The notes: generated by a model not told the origin, from the letters alone. Numbered from the stretch's first letter, positions 46,685 through 56,322 are shown. The stretch is 64,000 nucleotides of DNA from Rhizobium sp. Root1334 (GCF_001426665.1 NZ_LMEY01000023.1:471036-535035); one strand, 5' to 3'. Numbers and translations: made by a program.

Positions 46685-47192
46685 GCCGAAAGTTAGCATT
46701 GTTGTCGCAGTGTCCGCCAATGGCGTGATCGGCAGGGACGGTGGGTTGCCGTGGCATCTGCCCAGCGACCTCAAGCGTTTCAAGGCTCTGACACTTGGAA
46801 AGCCGGTGATCATGGGGCGAAAGACGTGGGCCTCGATCGGACGGCCGCTTCCTGGGCGCCCCAATATCGTCATCAGCCGGGACGCGCATTTCGCGGCCGC
46901 GGGGGCTGTCGTCGTTCAATCGCTTGAGGCGGCGCTTGGTGAAGCGCGCCGGCTGGCAGTCGATCTTGGCATCGATGAGGTCTGCGTGATCGGCGGCGGG
47001 GAGATTTACCGTCAAGCGATTGATCGCGCCGATCTCCTGCATGTGACCACGGTCGCCGCCGAGGTCGAGGGCGATACCCGGTTTCCCGCGATCGACCCCT
47101 CTGTTTTCGAAAAGATCGTCGATGAACCCTTGCCGCAGGGCGAGAAGGATAGCCACGCCATGCATTTCTCCACCTGGCGGCGGAAAAGCTGA
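46677..47192 (+). CDS. folA: Dihydrofolate reductase
   Basis: FolA reduces dihydrofolate to tetrahydrofolate with NADPH. Its 171 residues contain SIVVAVSANGVIGRDGGLPWHLPSDLKRFK (substrate site with Asp in PSDL), the NADPH-binding GRKTWASIGRPLPGR and VCVIGGGEIYRQAI. The ATG at 46677 lies within the end of the GST gene. It follows thyA functionally and precedes hflK by 150 bases. Confidence 0.97.
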   Translation: MTEPKVSIVVAVSANGVIGRDGGLPWHLPSDLKRFKALTLGKPVIMGRKTWASIGRPLPGRPNIVISRDAHFAAAGAVVVQSLEAALGEARRLAVDLGIDEVCVIGGGEIYRQAIDRADLLHVTTVAAEVEGDTRFPAIDPSVFEKIVDEPLPQGEKDSHAMHFSTWRRKS

Positions 47193-47341
47193 GCATTGCT
47201 AACTATTTTGCCGGATTTACGGTGAAGTTGGATGCGTTGCGTTGAAAGCCGTTCTGGACATACCTATAACGGATTTACGTCATGGCCCGCGGCATGTCCG
47301 CGGGGCATTGATCTCGGAATTTTTCTATAGAAGAGGTATGA

Positions 47342-48463
47342 ATGCCCTGGAGCAATCAGAACGGCGGCGGCGGTGGTCCTTGGGGCGGCGGCAGCGGCGG
47401 CGGTGGAAACAAGGGCCCTTGGGGCCAGGGGCCGAACCGGCCGCGTGGCGGCGGCGGTGGCCGTGGCAATGGTGGCCCTCCGGATCTCGAGGAAATTTTT
47501 CGCCGGGGACAGGACCAGCTGAAGGGCGTGGTTCCGGGTGGTTTTAACGGCGGTGTCGTCGCTATCATCGGCCTGCTGATCGTCGGCTTCGTGCTGATGA
47601 ATTCGATCTATACGGTCCAGCCGGACGAGCGTGGCGTCGAAATGCGGTTCGGCAAGCCCAAGGAAGAGATTTCCATGCCGGGCCTGCACTATCATTTCTG
47701 GCCGCTTGAAACGGTCGAAATGGTCAAGATCACCGAGCAGCAGCAGAATATCGGCAGCCGTTCAGGTGCTGGCGACCAGTCAGGTTCGGGCCTGATGCTG
47801 ACCGGCGACCAGAATATCGTCAACGTTCAGTTCTCCGTCCTGTTTTCCGTGACCGATCCGAAGGCCTATCTTTTCAACGTCGAGGATCCGTCCGATACGT
47901 TGCAGCAGGTTGCCGAAAGCGCCATGCGCGAGGTCGTCGGCCGCCGTCCGGCACAGGACATTTTCCGCGATAACCGTCAGGCAATCGCAGCCGACGTCAA
48001 GACGACGATCCAGGCGACGATGGACACCTACGGCGCTGGCGTTTCCGTCAACACGGTCGCCATCGAAGACGCAGCACCGCCGCGCGAAGTGGCCGATGCG
48101 TTCGACGAAGTGCAGCGCGCCGAACAGGACGAAGACCGGTTCGTCGAAGAAGCCAACCAGTATGCTAACCAGGTGCTCGGTAAGGCCCGCGGTCAGGCAG
48201 CCCAGTTGCGTGAAGAAGCGGCAGCCTACAAGGACCGTGTCGTCAAGGAAGCACAGGGTGAGGCGCAGCGCTTCATCTCGGTCTACGACGCCTATGCCAA
48301 GGCTCCCGATGTAACGCGCAAGCGGCTCTATCTCGAAACAATGCAGAGCGTTCTCGGCAAGTCCAAGAAGGTCATTCTCGACGAGAAGAACGGCCAGGGC
48401 GTGTTGCCCTATCTGCCGCTCAATGAAATCGTCAAGCCCGCGCAGTCGGGAGGGGCTCAGTAA
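47342..48463 (+). CDS. hflK: FtsH protease regulator HflK
   Basis: HflK forms, with HflC, a large inner-membrane SPFH cage around FtsH that tunes membrane protein degradation. The 373-residue protein has a long N-terminal Gly/Asn/Pro-rich tail (residues 1-48), one transmembrane helix (about 70-90), the SPFH/band 7 domain (YTVQPDERGVEMRFGK onward) and an Ala/Glu-rich coiled coil to about residue 325. The TAA overlaps the ATG of hflC by one base. Confidence 0.96.
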   Translation: MPWSNQNGGGGGPWGGGSGGGGNKGPWGQGPNRPRGGGGGRGNGGPPDLEEIFRRGQDQLKGVVPGGFNGGVVAIIGLLIVGFVLMNSIYTVQPDERGVEMRFGKPKEEISMPGLHYHFWPLETVEMVKITEQQQNIGSRSGAGDQSGSGLMLTGDQNIVNVQFSVLFSVTDPKAYLFNVEDPSDTLQQVAESAMREVVGRRPAQDIFRDNRQAIAADVKTTIQATMDTYGAGVSVNTVAIEDAAPPREVADAFDEVQRAEQDEDRFVEEANQYANQVLGKARGQAAQLREEAAAYKDRVVKEAQGEAQRFISVYDAYAKAPDVTRKRLYLETMQSVLGKSKKVILDEKNGQGVLPYLPLNEIVKPAQSGGAQ

Positions 48464-49380
48464 TGACCAATCGTCTTCCTTATATCCTCATTGGCTTGGC
48501 ACTCGTGCTGATGGCCGTCTATTCGTCCGTGTTCATCGTCAACCAGCGTCAGCAGGCAATCGTCGTGCGTTTCGGTCAGATCAAGGACGTCAAGACCGAA
48601 CCCGGTCTTTACTTCAAGCTGCCGTTCGCCTTCATGGATGCCGACCGCGTTCAGTATGTCGAAAAGCAGGCCCTGCGCTTCGACCTCGACAACATCCGCG
48701 TTCAGGTCTCCGGCGGCAAGTTCTATGAAGTCGATGCCTTCGTGATCTACAAGATCGCCGATGCCCGCCGCTTCCGCGAAACCGTGTCCGGTGATCGTGC
48801 ATCGGCCGAATCGCGCCTTCGCACCCGTCTCGACGCTTCGTTGCGCCGGGTCTACGGTCTGCGTGGCTTTGAATCGGCACTTTCCGAAGAGCGTGCATCG
48901 ATGATGCGTGAAGTTCGGGCCGATCTGAAGAGTGATGCCGAATCGCTCGGCCTCAATATCGAGGATGTTCGCATCCAGCGCACGGATCTGACGCAGGAAG
49001 TCTCGCAGCAGACCTTCGAGCGGATGAAGGCGGAACGTCTGGCGGAAGCCGAACTGATCCGCGCCCGTGGTAACGAAAAGGGCCAGACCCGTCGCGCCGT
49101 TGCTGACCGTCAGGTTGTCGAGTTCGTTGCCGAAGCGCAGCGTGATTCGGAAATCCTGCGCGGTGAAGGCGAAGCCGAACGGACCTCGGTGTTTGCCGAT
49201 GCCTTCGCCCGTGATCCGAAGTTCTTCGAGTTCTATCGGTCGATGACGGCTTACGATCAGGCAATTGGCAGCCCTGATACGACGCTGGTTCTGTCCCCGG
49301 ACTCGGAATTCTTCCGTTATTTCAATAGTTCAGATGGTGCATCCGCTCCATCTGCCACTCAGCCCGCTGCAGGAAACTGA
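48463..49380 (+). CDS. hflC: FtsH protease regulator HflC
   Basis: The partner of HflK: 305 residues with an N-terminal transmembrane helix (about residues 6-26), the band 7 domain starting VNQRQQAIVVRFGQIKD, the Arg/Glu-rich coiled coil (QQTFERMKAERLAEAELIRARG) and a FFEFYRSMTAYDQAI-type C-terminal region. Starts in the hflK stop (TAATG). DUF2065 follows eight bases later, as in many proteobacteria. Confidence 0.96.
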   Translation: MTNRLPYILIGLALVLMAVYSSVFIVNQRQQAIVVRFGQIKDVKTEPGLYFKLPFAFMDADRVQYVEKQALRFDLDNIRVQVSGGKFYEVDAFVIYKIADARRFRETVSGDRASAESRLRTRLDASLRRVYGLRGFESALSEERASMMREVRADLKSDAESLGLNIEDVRIQRTDLTQEVSQQTFERMKAERLAEAELIRARGNEKGQTRRAVADRQVVEFVAEAQRDSEILRGEGEAERTSVFADAFARDPKFFEFYRSMTAYDQAIGSPDTTLVLSPDSEFFRYFNSSDGASAPSATQPAAGN

Positions 49381-49388
49381 TCTGCGAA

Positions 49389-49574
49389 ATGAGTGACTTT
49401 CTGACGGGAATTGCTTTTTTCCTGATCATCGAGGGGCTAGTGTACGCACTGGCCCCTTTGGTTTTGGTGGAAATGGCAAAGCGTTTGCCCCATATACCAG
49501 AGCAACAGTTGCGGCTGTTCGGGCTCGTATCCGTCGTTATCGGCGTCGCACTTGTCTGGATGGTGCGAGGATAA
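49389..49574 (+). CDS. DUF2065 (YjeT-like) small membrane protein
   Basis: A 61-residue protein with two hydrophobic helices joined by a short MAKRLPHIPEQQLR loop, matching the DUF2065/YjeT family that commonly follows hflC. Function is unknown. It is separated from hflC by eight bases and from the ACT-domain gene by three. Confidence 0.9.
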   Translation: MSDFLTGIAFFLIIEGLVYALAPLVLVEMAKRLPHIPEQQLRLFGLVSVVIGVALVWMVRG

Positions 49575-49577
49575 GAC

Positions 49578-49964
49578 ATGACACAGAAATTGCTCATTCG
49601 ATTGGTGGACGCAGAGTATGCGATCACAAGGCTTAACATCGGAACGCCGCTGCCGGATTGGCTGCCGGGAGCCGGTTTCTGGGCCGTCTCAAGTTCACGT
49701 GAGGAGATGACGCTTGTTTGCCGGGCAGCGCGCATTCCTTCCAATGTTCAGTCATCCGGCGGCTGGCGCTGCTTCCGCATCGAACAACACTTCACCTTCG
49801 ATGTCCCGGGCATTCTTGCTTCCGTGCTGAACCCGCTTTCAGAAGCCGGCGTTGGCATCTTCGCCAATTCCACCTTCAGCACCGATTACATTTTCATCAT
49901 CGGTTCCGATCTCGACAAGGCTGTCGCAGCGTTGAAGGCACATGGTCACGAACTGATGAATTGA
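49578..49964 (+). CDS. ACT domain-containing protein
   Basis: A 128-residue cytoplasmic protein whose C-terminal half is an ACT-like fold (HFTFDVPGILASVLNPLSEAGVGIFANSTFSTDYIFI), preceded by a small ACT-like N-terminal half (SREEMTLVCRAARIPSN), as in CASTOR-type tandem ACT proteins. These usually bind amino acids; the ligand and partner are unknown. It is probably the last gene of the hflKC transcript. Confidence 0.82.
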   Translation: MTQKLLIRLVDAEYAITRLNIGTPLPDWLPGAGFWAVSSSREEMTLVCRAARIPSNVQSSGGWRCFRIEQHFTFDVPGILASVLNPLSEAGVGIFANSTFSTDYIFIIGSDLDKAVAALKAHGHELMN

Positions 49965-50168
49965 CGGCTTGGGGCTTAGCATTGAAACGCTAACGAAAAG
50001 ATGACTGGACGCGTCCCAAATCCGCCTTATCTTCGAACAGATTCTGCGCCAACTTGCACGGCATAGAGGTTGACGAAAAGCCAACCTCGCAGCGGTGACC
50101 GTCCGCATGACGAACATTTTTTGACGGCCGTTTTGCAGCGGCTCGCCTTCCCAAATCGAGAGGACCCC

Positions 50169-51704
50169 ATGGGCTTGTCCATCCGCGCTTCCTTCTTCCG
50201 GTCCGTGACGCTCGCTGCAAGCGCTGCTCTGCTGATGAATTCCGTACCGGTCCTGTCCGTGGCGCATGCTCAGACCAAGGCGCCGGCAGCGACGCAGCAG
50301 GGCCCGGAATCCGTTGCCGATCTTGCAGCGGGCCTGCTTGATGCGGTCGTCAATATCTCGACTTCGCAGAAGGTGAAGAACGATGACGAGGCGCCGATGC
50401 CGCAGGTGCCGGAAGGGTCTCCATTCCAGGATTTCTTCGACGAGTTCTTCAAGGGGCAGAGCGGCGAGGGCGGTGGCCGGCAGCGCACCGTCGATTCTCT
50501 TGGTTCCGGCTTCGTCATCGACCCATCGGGCATCATCGTCACCAACAATCACGTGATCGAGGGCGCCGACGATATCGAAATCAATTTCGCCAATGGCTCC
50601 AAACTCAAGGCCAAGCTGATCGGAACCGATACCAAGACCGACCTTGCTGTCTTGAAGGTCGAGCCGAAGAAGCCTCTGACGGCCGTGCCGATCGGTGATT
50701 CCCGGCAAATGCGGATTGGCGACTGGGTGATGGCGATCGGTAATCCGTTCGGTCTTGGCGGTACAGTGACGGTCGGCATCATTTCGGCGCGCGGCCGCAA
50801 CATCAATGCCGGCCCTTACGACAATTTCATCCAGACAGATGCGGCGATCAACAAGGGGAATTCCGGCGGTCCGCTCTTCAACATGAAGGGTGAGGTCATC
50901 GGCATCAATACAGCGATCATTTCGCCCACCGGCGGCTCGATCGGCATCGGCTTCTCGGTTCCGACGGAACTTGCCAGCAACGTCATTTCCCAACTCAGGG
51001 AGTTTGGCGAGACCCATCGCGGGTGGCTTGGTGTGCGCATTCAGCCGGTGACAGGCGATATCGCCGAAAGCCTGAAGATGGACACGCCAAAGGGTGCACT
51101 CGTCGCCGGGATCATCAAGGGCGGCCCGGTCGATGGTGGTGCGATCAAGACGGGCGACGTGATCCTGAAGTTCGATGGCCGCGATGTCGTCGAGATGCGT
51201 GATCTGCCGCGTGTCGTCGCCGAAAGCCCGGTCGGCAAGGCTGTCGATGTGGTGATCGTGCGCGATGGCAAGGAGATGACGGTCAAGGTGACGCTCGGCC
51301 GCCTGGAAGACGGCGAGAACCTGGCCGAAGCCGAAGCGGCCAAACCTTCGGAGACCGGGGAAAGCACGGATCAGAGCGAACCGCCTGCGGCCGAACTTCC
51401 CGCGTCGGACGTGGTTCTCGGCATGAAACTTGCCGTACTCGATGCCGATAGCCGCAAGACCTACGGAATTTCCGAGGACGTCGAAGGCGTCGTCATCGCC
51501 GAGGTTCAGCCGCAATCGGCCGCCGCCGAACGGCGCATCGCATCCGGTGACGTGATCGTCGAGATCGGCCAGGAAGCGATGAAGACACCGGAGGATGTAT
51601 CGTCAAGGGTCGAGGAACTGAAGGCGGATGGCCGGCGCAATGCCCTGCTGATGATCGCCAACAAGACCGGTGAACTGCGGTTTGTCACGGTGCGGATGGA
51701 GTAG
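50169..51704 (+). CDS. degP: Do-type periplasmic serine protease (DegP/HtrA family)
   Basis: A 511-residue periplasmic quality-control protease. It has an N-terminal signal peptide (about residues 1-36, ending SVAHAQ), a trypsin-like domain with catalytic His in NNHVIEG, Asp in TDLAVLK and Ser in GNSGGPLF, and two PDZ domains (about residues 290-380 and 420-505). ATG 50169 is preceded by GAGAGGA. Its position after hflKC is conserved in alphaproteobacteria and groups membrane and periplasmic protein quality control. Confidence 0.96.
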   Translation: MGLSIRASFFRSVTLAASAALLMNSVPVLSVAHAQTKAPAATQQGPESVADLAAGLLDAVVNISTSQKVKNDDEAPMPQVPEGSPFQDFFDEFFKGQSGEGGGRQRTVDSLGSGFVIDPSGIIVTNNHVIEGADDIEINFANGSKLKAKLIGTDTKTDLAVLKVEPKKPLTAVPIGDSRQMRIGDWVMAIGNPFGLGGTVTVGIISARGRNINAGPYDNFIQTDAAINKGNSGGPLFNMKGEVIGINTAIISPTGGSIGIGFSVPTELASNVISQLREFGETHRGWLGVRIQPVTGDIAESLKMDTPKGALVAGIIKGGPVDGGAIKTGDVILKFDGRDVVEMRDLPRVVAESPVGKAVDVVIVRDGKEMTVKVTLGRLEDGENLAEAEAAKPSETGESTDQSEPPAAELPASDVVLGMKLAVLDADSRKTYGISEDVEGVVIAEVQPQSAAAERRIASGDVIVEIGQEAMKTPEDVSSRVEELKADGRRNALLMIANKTGELRFVTVRME

Positions 51705-51734
51705 GCCGTCCCCCGCAAGGGATGATGAATTTGG

Positions 51735-51761
51735 AGGCGGGCCGAAAGGTCCGCCTTTATT
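51735..51761. terminator. Intrinsic terminator after degP
   Basis: AGGCGGGCC (51735-51743) pairs with GGTCCGCCT (51748-51756, one G-U) across a GAAA tetraloop, followed by TTATT. It overlaps the stop codon of the convergent acetyltransferase gene at 51757. Confidence 0.8.
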
Positions 51762-52314
51762 GTGTCAGCCACTGCTCACGGCTCAGCGCGTAGACCACGT
51801 GCTGTTTGAGATGCGGTGCGGTATCGGGCACGCGCGGATGCTCGAAATCGCGGGCGGGATCGCGGTGCAGGCCGATGCGTGTCATCACCGCCGTCGAGCG
51901 CGCATTGTTCTTCACCGCAAAGGAGACGATTTCGGCAAGGCCGTGTTCATCGAAGCCATGCCGGAGTATCGCTTTTCCGGCTTCGGTGACAAAGCCCTGG
52001 CGCCAGAAACGCACGGCCAGCCGCCAGCCGATCTCGACCGTGCCCTGTGGCAGGAAGGGGGCGAGGTCAGTGCGGGCCAAACCGAGAAAGCCGATCGGCT
52101 CATCGGTGTCCTTCAGTGCCAGTGCGAAAAAGCCCAGTCCGGTCTCGCTGATCCGCTGCCGCGCTTCGTCCATCAGAGCATCGGATTCTTCCCGCGGGCG
52201 CTGGCGTGGAAAGAATTCCATCACCTTCGGGGCGGCATTGATTTCGGCAAACAGGGGACGGTCGCTTTCCAGCCAGTTGCGGATGCGTAGGCGATCTGTT
52301 TCCAGGATAATCAT
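51757..52314 (-). CDS. GNAT family N-acetyltransferase (RimJ/RimL-like)
   Basis: A 185-residue acetyltransferase. The beginning (LETDRLRIRNWLESDRPLFAEIN) is typical of RimJ/RimL-type GNATs, and the acetyl-CoA region lies around EIGWRLAVRFWRQGFVTEAGKAIL. The NNARSTAVMTRIG segment matches the conserved C-terminal part. The acceptor is unknown. Its ATG overlaps the serB stop by four bases (ATGA), so it is translationally coupled to serB. Confidence 0.9.
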   Translation of the reverse strand: MIILETDRLRIRNWLESDRPLFAEINAAPKVMEFFPRQRPREESDALMDEARQRISETGLGFFALALKDTDEPIGFLGLARTDLAPFLPQGTVEIGWRLAVRFWRQGFVTEAGKAILRHGFDEHGLAEIVSFAVKNNARSTAVMTRIGLHRDPARDFEHPRVPDTAPHLKQHVVYALSREQWLTQ

Positions 52315-53198
52315 CGAATGAAATCCGTCTTGCGATAACCCTGGATATAGAGGAGGGCTGTCAGATCGCTGTGGTCGATGCGGATCTTGACCTGGGAAGA
52401 AACGACCGGCTTGGCATGCAGGGCAACGCCCGCGCCAGCCAGATGCAGCATGCCGAGATCGTTGGCGCCATCACCGACGGCAAGAGCGTCAGCTGTGGAA
52501 ATGCCGAGCTTAGCGGTGATGTCGACCAGCGCATCCACCTTGGCCTGCTTGCCGAGGATCGGCTCTGCGACGGCACCGGTAAGGTGTCCGTCTTTTTCCA
52601 TCAGGATGTTGGCGCGATTTTCGTTAAAGCCAAGCGTTGCGGCAATCGGGCCGGTAAAGACAGTAAAGCCGCCGGAGACCAGGGCGGTGTAGTAGCCCTT
52701 GGCTTTCATGGTCGCCACCAGTTCAAGACCGCCGGGGGTCAGTGTGATGCGCTTTTCAATGACATCGCCGACGACGGTGAGCGGCAGGCCCTTGAGCAGG
52801 GCGACGCGCTCGATCAGAGCAGGCTTGAAGGCAATCTCGCCGTTCATCGCCCGAGCGGTGATCGCTGCGACCTTGTCCTTCAGGCCGGCCTCTGCTGCAA
52901 GTTCGTCTATGCATTCCTGGCCGATCATGGTGGAATCCATGTCGGCGATCAGCAATTTCTTGCGGCGCGTCTCGGCGTTCTGGACGATGACATCAATGGG
53001 AGCGTCGCCGACCACGCCACGCAGCAGCGCTTCCTGCCAGTCCGGATTGGCGCCGTCCTTCAGTGCGATATCGCAGGCAACGCCATCGGCCAGCCAGTAG
53101 AGGCCGGATGCATCAACGGCGGCTGCGGCCTCTTCGGCGAGCGCTGTGGTCAGAACGGGATTTGACGGATTGGCAACAAGCGTGGCAACGAAGGCCAT
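52311..53198 (-). CDS. serB: Phosphoserine phosphatase
   Basis: SerB makes L-serine from phosphoserine. The 295-residue protein has an N-terminal ACT-like extension (residues 1-75) and an HAD phosphatase domain with the catalytic DMDST motif (near residue 87), SGGFTVF (motif II), Lys in GKQAKVD, and GDGANDLGML (motif III). The ATG at 53198 is preceded on its strand by CAAGG nine bases away. That start is one base from the miaA start on the other strand, so the promoter must lie in miaA sequence. Confidence 0.95.
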   Translation of the reverse strand: MAFVATLVANPSNPVLTTALAEEAAAAVDASGLYWLADGVACDIALKDGANPDWQEALLRGVVGDAPIDVIVQNAETRRKKLLIADMDSTMIGQECIDELAAEAGLKDKVAAITARAMNGEIAFKPALIERVALLKGLPLTVVGDVIEKRITLTPGGLELVATMKAKGYYTALVSGGFTVFTGPIAATLGFNENRANILMEKDGHLTGAVAEPILGKQAKVDALVDITAKLGISTADALAVGDGANDLGMLHLAGAGVALHAKPVVSSQVKIRIDHSDLTALLYIQGYRKTDFIR

Positions 53199-53199
53199 G

Positions 53200-54102
53200 A
53201 TGAAAAACCTTGAGATTGGACAGGATGCAATCCTGATAACCGGGCCGACTGCCAGCGGCAAGTCCGCTCTCGCCGTTGCGCTGGCGAAACAGCATAATGG
53301 TGTGGTTGTGAATGCCGACAGCATGCAGGTCTACGACACCTTGCACGTGCTCACCGCACGTCCGTTCGAAACCGACATGCAAGGCGTTGTGCATCATCTC
53401 TATGGGCATGTTCCGGTATCGCAGCACTATTCGACCGGTGAATGGTTTCGCGATGCCGTGGAGGTGTTGCAAGCTGTTCGTAGCGCGGGGAAAATTCCTG
53501 TTTTCGTCGGCGGAACCGGGCTTTATTTCAAGGCGCTCACCGGTGGACTGTCAGATATGCCGCCGGTACCTGAAACGATACGCGACGATGTGCGCCGCCG
53601 CCTGCTGACAGAGGGGCCGGAGGCTCTCCATGCGATATTAACGGAGAGGGATCCGGAAACCGCTGCAATTCTGCGACCGGGCGATGGGCAGCGCATCGCA
53701 CGTGCGCTGGAAATATTCGAGGCGACCAGCCAGTCCATCCGGGTTTTCCAAGCGCGCCAGGGGCCTGTGGCCATTGATCTCGAACGCGCCATGAAAATTG
53801 TCGTGCTGCCGGAGCGGGCATTGCTGCGGCAGCGGATCGACCGGCGCTTCGCTGGCATGCTGAAGAGTGGTGCGGTCGAGGAAGTCGAGGCTCTTCTGTC
53901 GCTCGACCTGAAGCCGGAAATGCCGGCGATGAAGGCCATCGGCGTGCCGCAGATTGCCGCATTTTTGTCTGGCACGATGAGCAAGGCGGAGGTGATCGAA
54001 ACATCATCGGCCGCAACACGGCAATATGCCAAACGGCAAATGACTTGGTTTCGCAATCAGCTGGACGAGAGCTGGCAACGCTGGGACCCGGCGGGCGCCT
54101 GA
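53200..54102 (+). CDS. miaA: tRNA dimethylallyltransferase
   Basis: MiaA adds a dimethylallyl group to A37 of tRNAs reading U-starting codons. The 300-residue protein shows the P-loop GPTASGKSALA near residue 14, VVNADSMQVY, FVGGTGLYFKALTGG near residue 100, and the C-terminal GVPQIAAFL and TRQYAKRQMTWFRNQ. ATG 53200 was chosen because GAAGG (53190-53194) is five bases upstream; ATG 53197 would leave only two bases and overlap the serB start codon. Confidence 0.95.
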   Translation: MKNLEIGQDAILITGPTASGKSALAVALAKQHNGVVVNADSMQVYDTLHVLTARPFETDMQGVVHHLYGHVPVSQHYSTGEWFRDAVEVLQAVRSAGKIPVFVGGTGLYFKALTGGLSDMPPVPETIRDDVRRRLLTEGPEALHAILTERDPETAAILRPGDGQRIARALEIFEATSQSIRVFQARQGPVAIDLERAMKIVVLPERALLRQRIDRRFAGMLKSGAVEEVEALLSLDLKPEMPAMKAIGVPQIAAFLSGTMSKAEVIETSSAATRQYAKRQMTWFRNQLDESWQRWDPAGA

Positions 54103-54121
54103 GCCCCGCAGGGTATTGGTG

Positions 54122-56167
54122 TTACTTGCGGATGATGCTGCTCAGCGGTTTTTTCAGCAGGCTCTCGCGCAGCGATGGACGTGGTGTGTCCGGGTGCGGT
54201 TGCGCGAAGCTCGGGGCAGGGCGGGGTGGCGCTCGATAGGGATCAGAACGTGGCGGCGTTGCCGGTTCCTCCGACAGGAGTTGGCTGCGGATCTGGTTGA
54301 ACCGTTCAAGTTGCGGATTGGGTGGTTCATTGCGCGGCAGCATGGCAGGGTTGTAAGGTTGCGACGCCGCCGCTTCCTGGTCTGCTGCAAGGTCAGCGTC
54401 AAAGGCACGGATGTCGCGAAGATCGTCATCCACCGGGGCAGCATCCTGTTCCTGTCCGGCGAGGCTTGCCGTATAGGCGTTCTGGAAGCTCGAAATATCC
54501 GGCCCATTCATGGCGCGCATGCGTGAGACGACGTTGCGCAGGTCGACGGTGTCGGGGGTTTCGTCCGTAACCTTGACGGCGACACCGTTGGTTTTCGGCA
54601 GGCTCTTTTCATCGACGCGGGTAAAGCGCATGCGCATCGGCACGGCGACGGCCTCACCGAAGGCGATCGCTTCGCCATTGCCGATCGAAGAGATGAAGCT
54701 GGTGGTCGAAATTGACGAATTGGGGATCGCCGAACGGATGATTTCCTGGTCGCGGTCGTTGGAAAGCCGCATGGCAAAGACCGTCGAACACTGCGACAAG
54801 ATGGTTGGGTCAAGCTCGCCCGGACGCTGGGTGATGATCCCCAGAGAGACGCCGTATTTCCGGCCCTCCTTGGCAATGCGGGCGATGGCCTGACGGGTTG
54901 GAACGAAACCCAGGCTGGCATCGGCCGGGACATAGCGGTGCGCTTCTTCGCAGACGACCAGCATATGAACGCCGCCATTGCTCCAGAGCGCGATTTCAAA
55001 CGCCATGCGGCAGAGCACGGAGGCGACCGAGTTGACGACCTCCGACGGTATGCCTGCGAGCTGAAATGTCGTGACCGGCCGTCCTTCGCCTGGAATCCGG
55101 AATATCTTGGCGATCGTTTCAAGGATCGTGTCGGTGATCGTGTTCGAGGAAAACATGAAATTGTAGCGCGGATCATTGATCGCGCCGATCACTTTCACTT
55201 TCAACGACCGCAGATACGGCTTGTCGTTGCGGCCTTCGAGGCGTCCGATACGCTCGTCGATCATCGCCAGCAGATCGGCCATGCGGTAGGGAACCGGCGT
55301 ATCGGCAGTGATCGAGCTTTTTTCGCTGGTGCGGCGCGCCAGACCGGAATCCGTCGAACCTTTGAAGGCTCTTTTGGCTTCCGGAATGACATCGCGCAGG
55401 ATATCGAGTTCTTCGGGAACGGGCGGACGTCCGCGAAAAATCACCTCGGCGACTTCTTCGAGCTTCATCAGCCAGAAGGGCAGGTCGAGATTGTCGGTAT
55501 CGATGACCACGGCAATATCGGGAAAGGCAGCGGCGAATTCGTTGTGCGGATCGAGGATCAGCACGCGCAACTTTGGATCCGACGCTATGGCCTTGTGCAA
55601 CAGCAGGCTGACGGCCGTGGATTTGCCGACGCCGGTCGTCCCGACAATGGCAAAGTGCTTCGACAGCATCGAAGGAACATGGATGGAGGCGTCGAGACTT
55701 TCGTCCTGAGTCAGCTTGCCGATGACGCAGGTATCATTCTTGCCGGTGTCATAGATACGGGCAAGGTCGGCCGAGCGGATGCGGTGGGCAATAGCGCCGA
55801 GATAGGGGTATTGGGTGATGCCGGCGGAGAACTCTTCGCGGCCGTTTGCACTGAGATGGACTTCGCCCATCAGTTCCACTTCGATGCGGAACGTATTGTC
55901 GAGTTCTTCGCCCCATTCGTTGGTGGCTGTCTGCATTGAATAGACGAGAGCGACCACGCGGTTTTCGCCGACCGTGATGGAGATCAGCCGGCCGACGGAC
56001 CATAATTCGGTGAGTGAAGTTTCGCCGTTTTCGGCAATGGCTGAAATCGTCGCCCGCGAGCCGCTGCACGCAACAACGCGGCCGAGGAAACGGTTGCCCC
56101 GTTTCAAGGCATCGCGTCGATCCTGCTCTCCGGCGCTAATCGAAGATTGAAGCTCAATGTTTCGCAA
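54122..56167 (-). CDS. HerA-like ATPase (DUF87)
   Basis: A 681-residue protein of the HerA/FtsK-like superfamily. An N-terminal HAS-barrel domain (about residues 20-110) is followed by a RecA-like ATPase with Walker A GTTGVGKST near residue 178, LDPHNEFAAAFPD, Walker B MLVVCEEAH near residue 404 and an arginine-rich sensor region (FVPTRQAIARIAKEGRKYG). The C-terminal about 130 residues are proline-rich and disordered. HerA proteins form hexameric translocases; archaeal members act with NurA in end resection. No nurA-type or Sir2 nuclease gene is adjacent here, so this looks like the housekeeping alphaproteobacterial form of unknown role. Confidence 0.9.
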   Translation of the reverse strand: MRNIELQSSISAGEQDRRDALKRGNRFLGRVVACSGSRATISAIAENGETSLTELWSVGRLISITVGENRVVALVYSMQTATNEWGEELDNTFRIEVELMGEVHLSANGREEFSAGITQYPYLGAIAHRIRSADLARIYDTGKNDTCVIGKLTQDESLDASIHVPSMLSKHFAIVGTTGVGKSTAVSLLLHKAIASDPKLRVLILDPHNEFAAAFPDIAVVIDTDNLDLPFWLMKLEEVAEVIFRGRPPVPEELDILRDVIPEAKRAFKGSTDSGLARRTSEKSSITADTPVPYRMADLLAMIDERIGRLEGRNDKPYLRSLKVKVIGAINDPRYNFMFSSNTITDTILETIAKIFRIPGEGRPVTTFQLAGIPSEVVNSVASVLCRMAFEIALWSNGGVHMLVVCEEAHRYVPADASLGFVPTRQAIARIAKEGRKYGVSLGIITQRPGELDPTILSQCSTVFAMRLSNDRDQEIIRSAIPNSSISTTSFISSIGNGEAIAFGEAVAVPMRMRFTRVDEKSLPKTNGVAVKVTDETPDTVDLRNVVSRMRAMNGPDISSFQNAYTASLAGQEQDAAPVDDDLRDIRAFDADLAADQEAAASQPYNPAMLPRNEPPNPQLERFNQIRSQLLSEEPATPPRSDPYRAPPRPAPSFAQPHPDTPRPSLRESLLKKPLSSIIRK

Positions 56168-56322
56168 TAGGAAACCTCTGGTGACGAGTGTGCCATATTA
56201 TAGGAAGGGATTTAACAAGTTGTTTCTTGGGTTTGTGCGTGTTTTCGTCGGTGTTGGCACGTCATGGTTGTTTTCGGGAAAGACGTTGACGGAGCAGATA
56301 TTTCTGTTTATTTATCCCGCCC

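Noticed and set aside
54122-56167. HerA-like ATPase as part of a HerA-Sir2 or HerA-DUF4297 defence pair
   Set aside because: No nuclease, Sir2 or effector gene is adjacent; neighbours are miaA and ilvB, so a defence role is not supported here.
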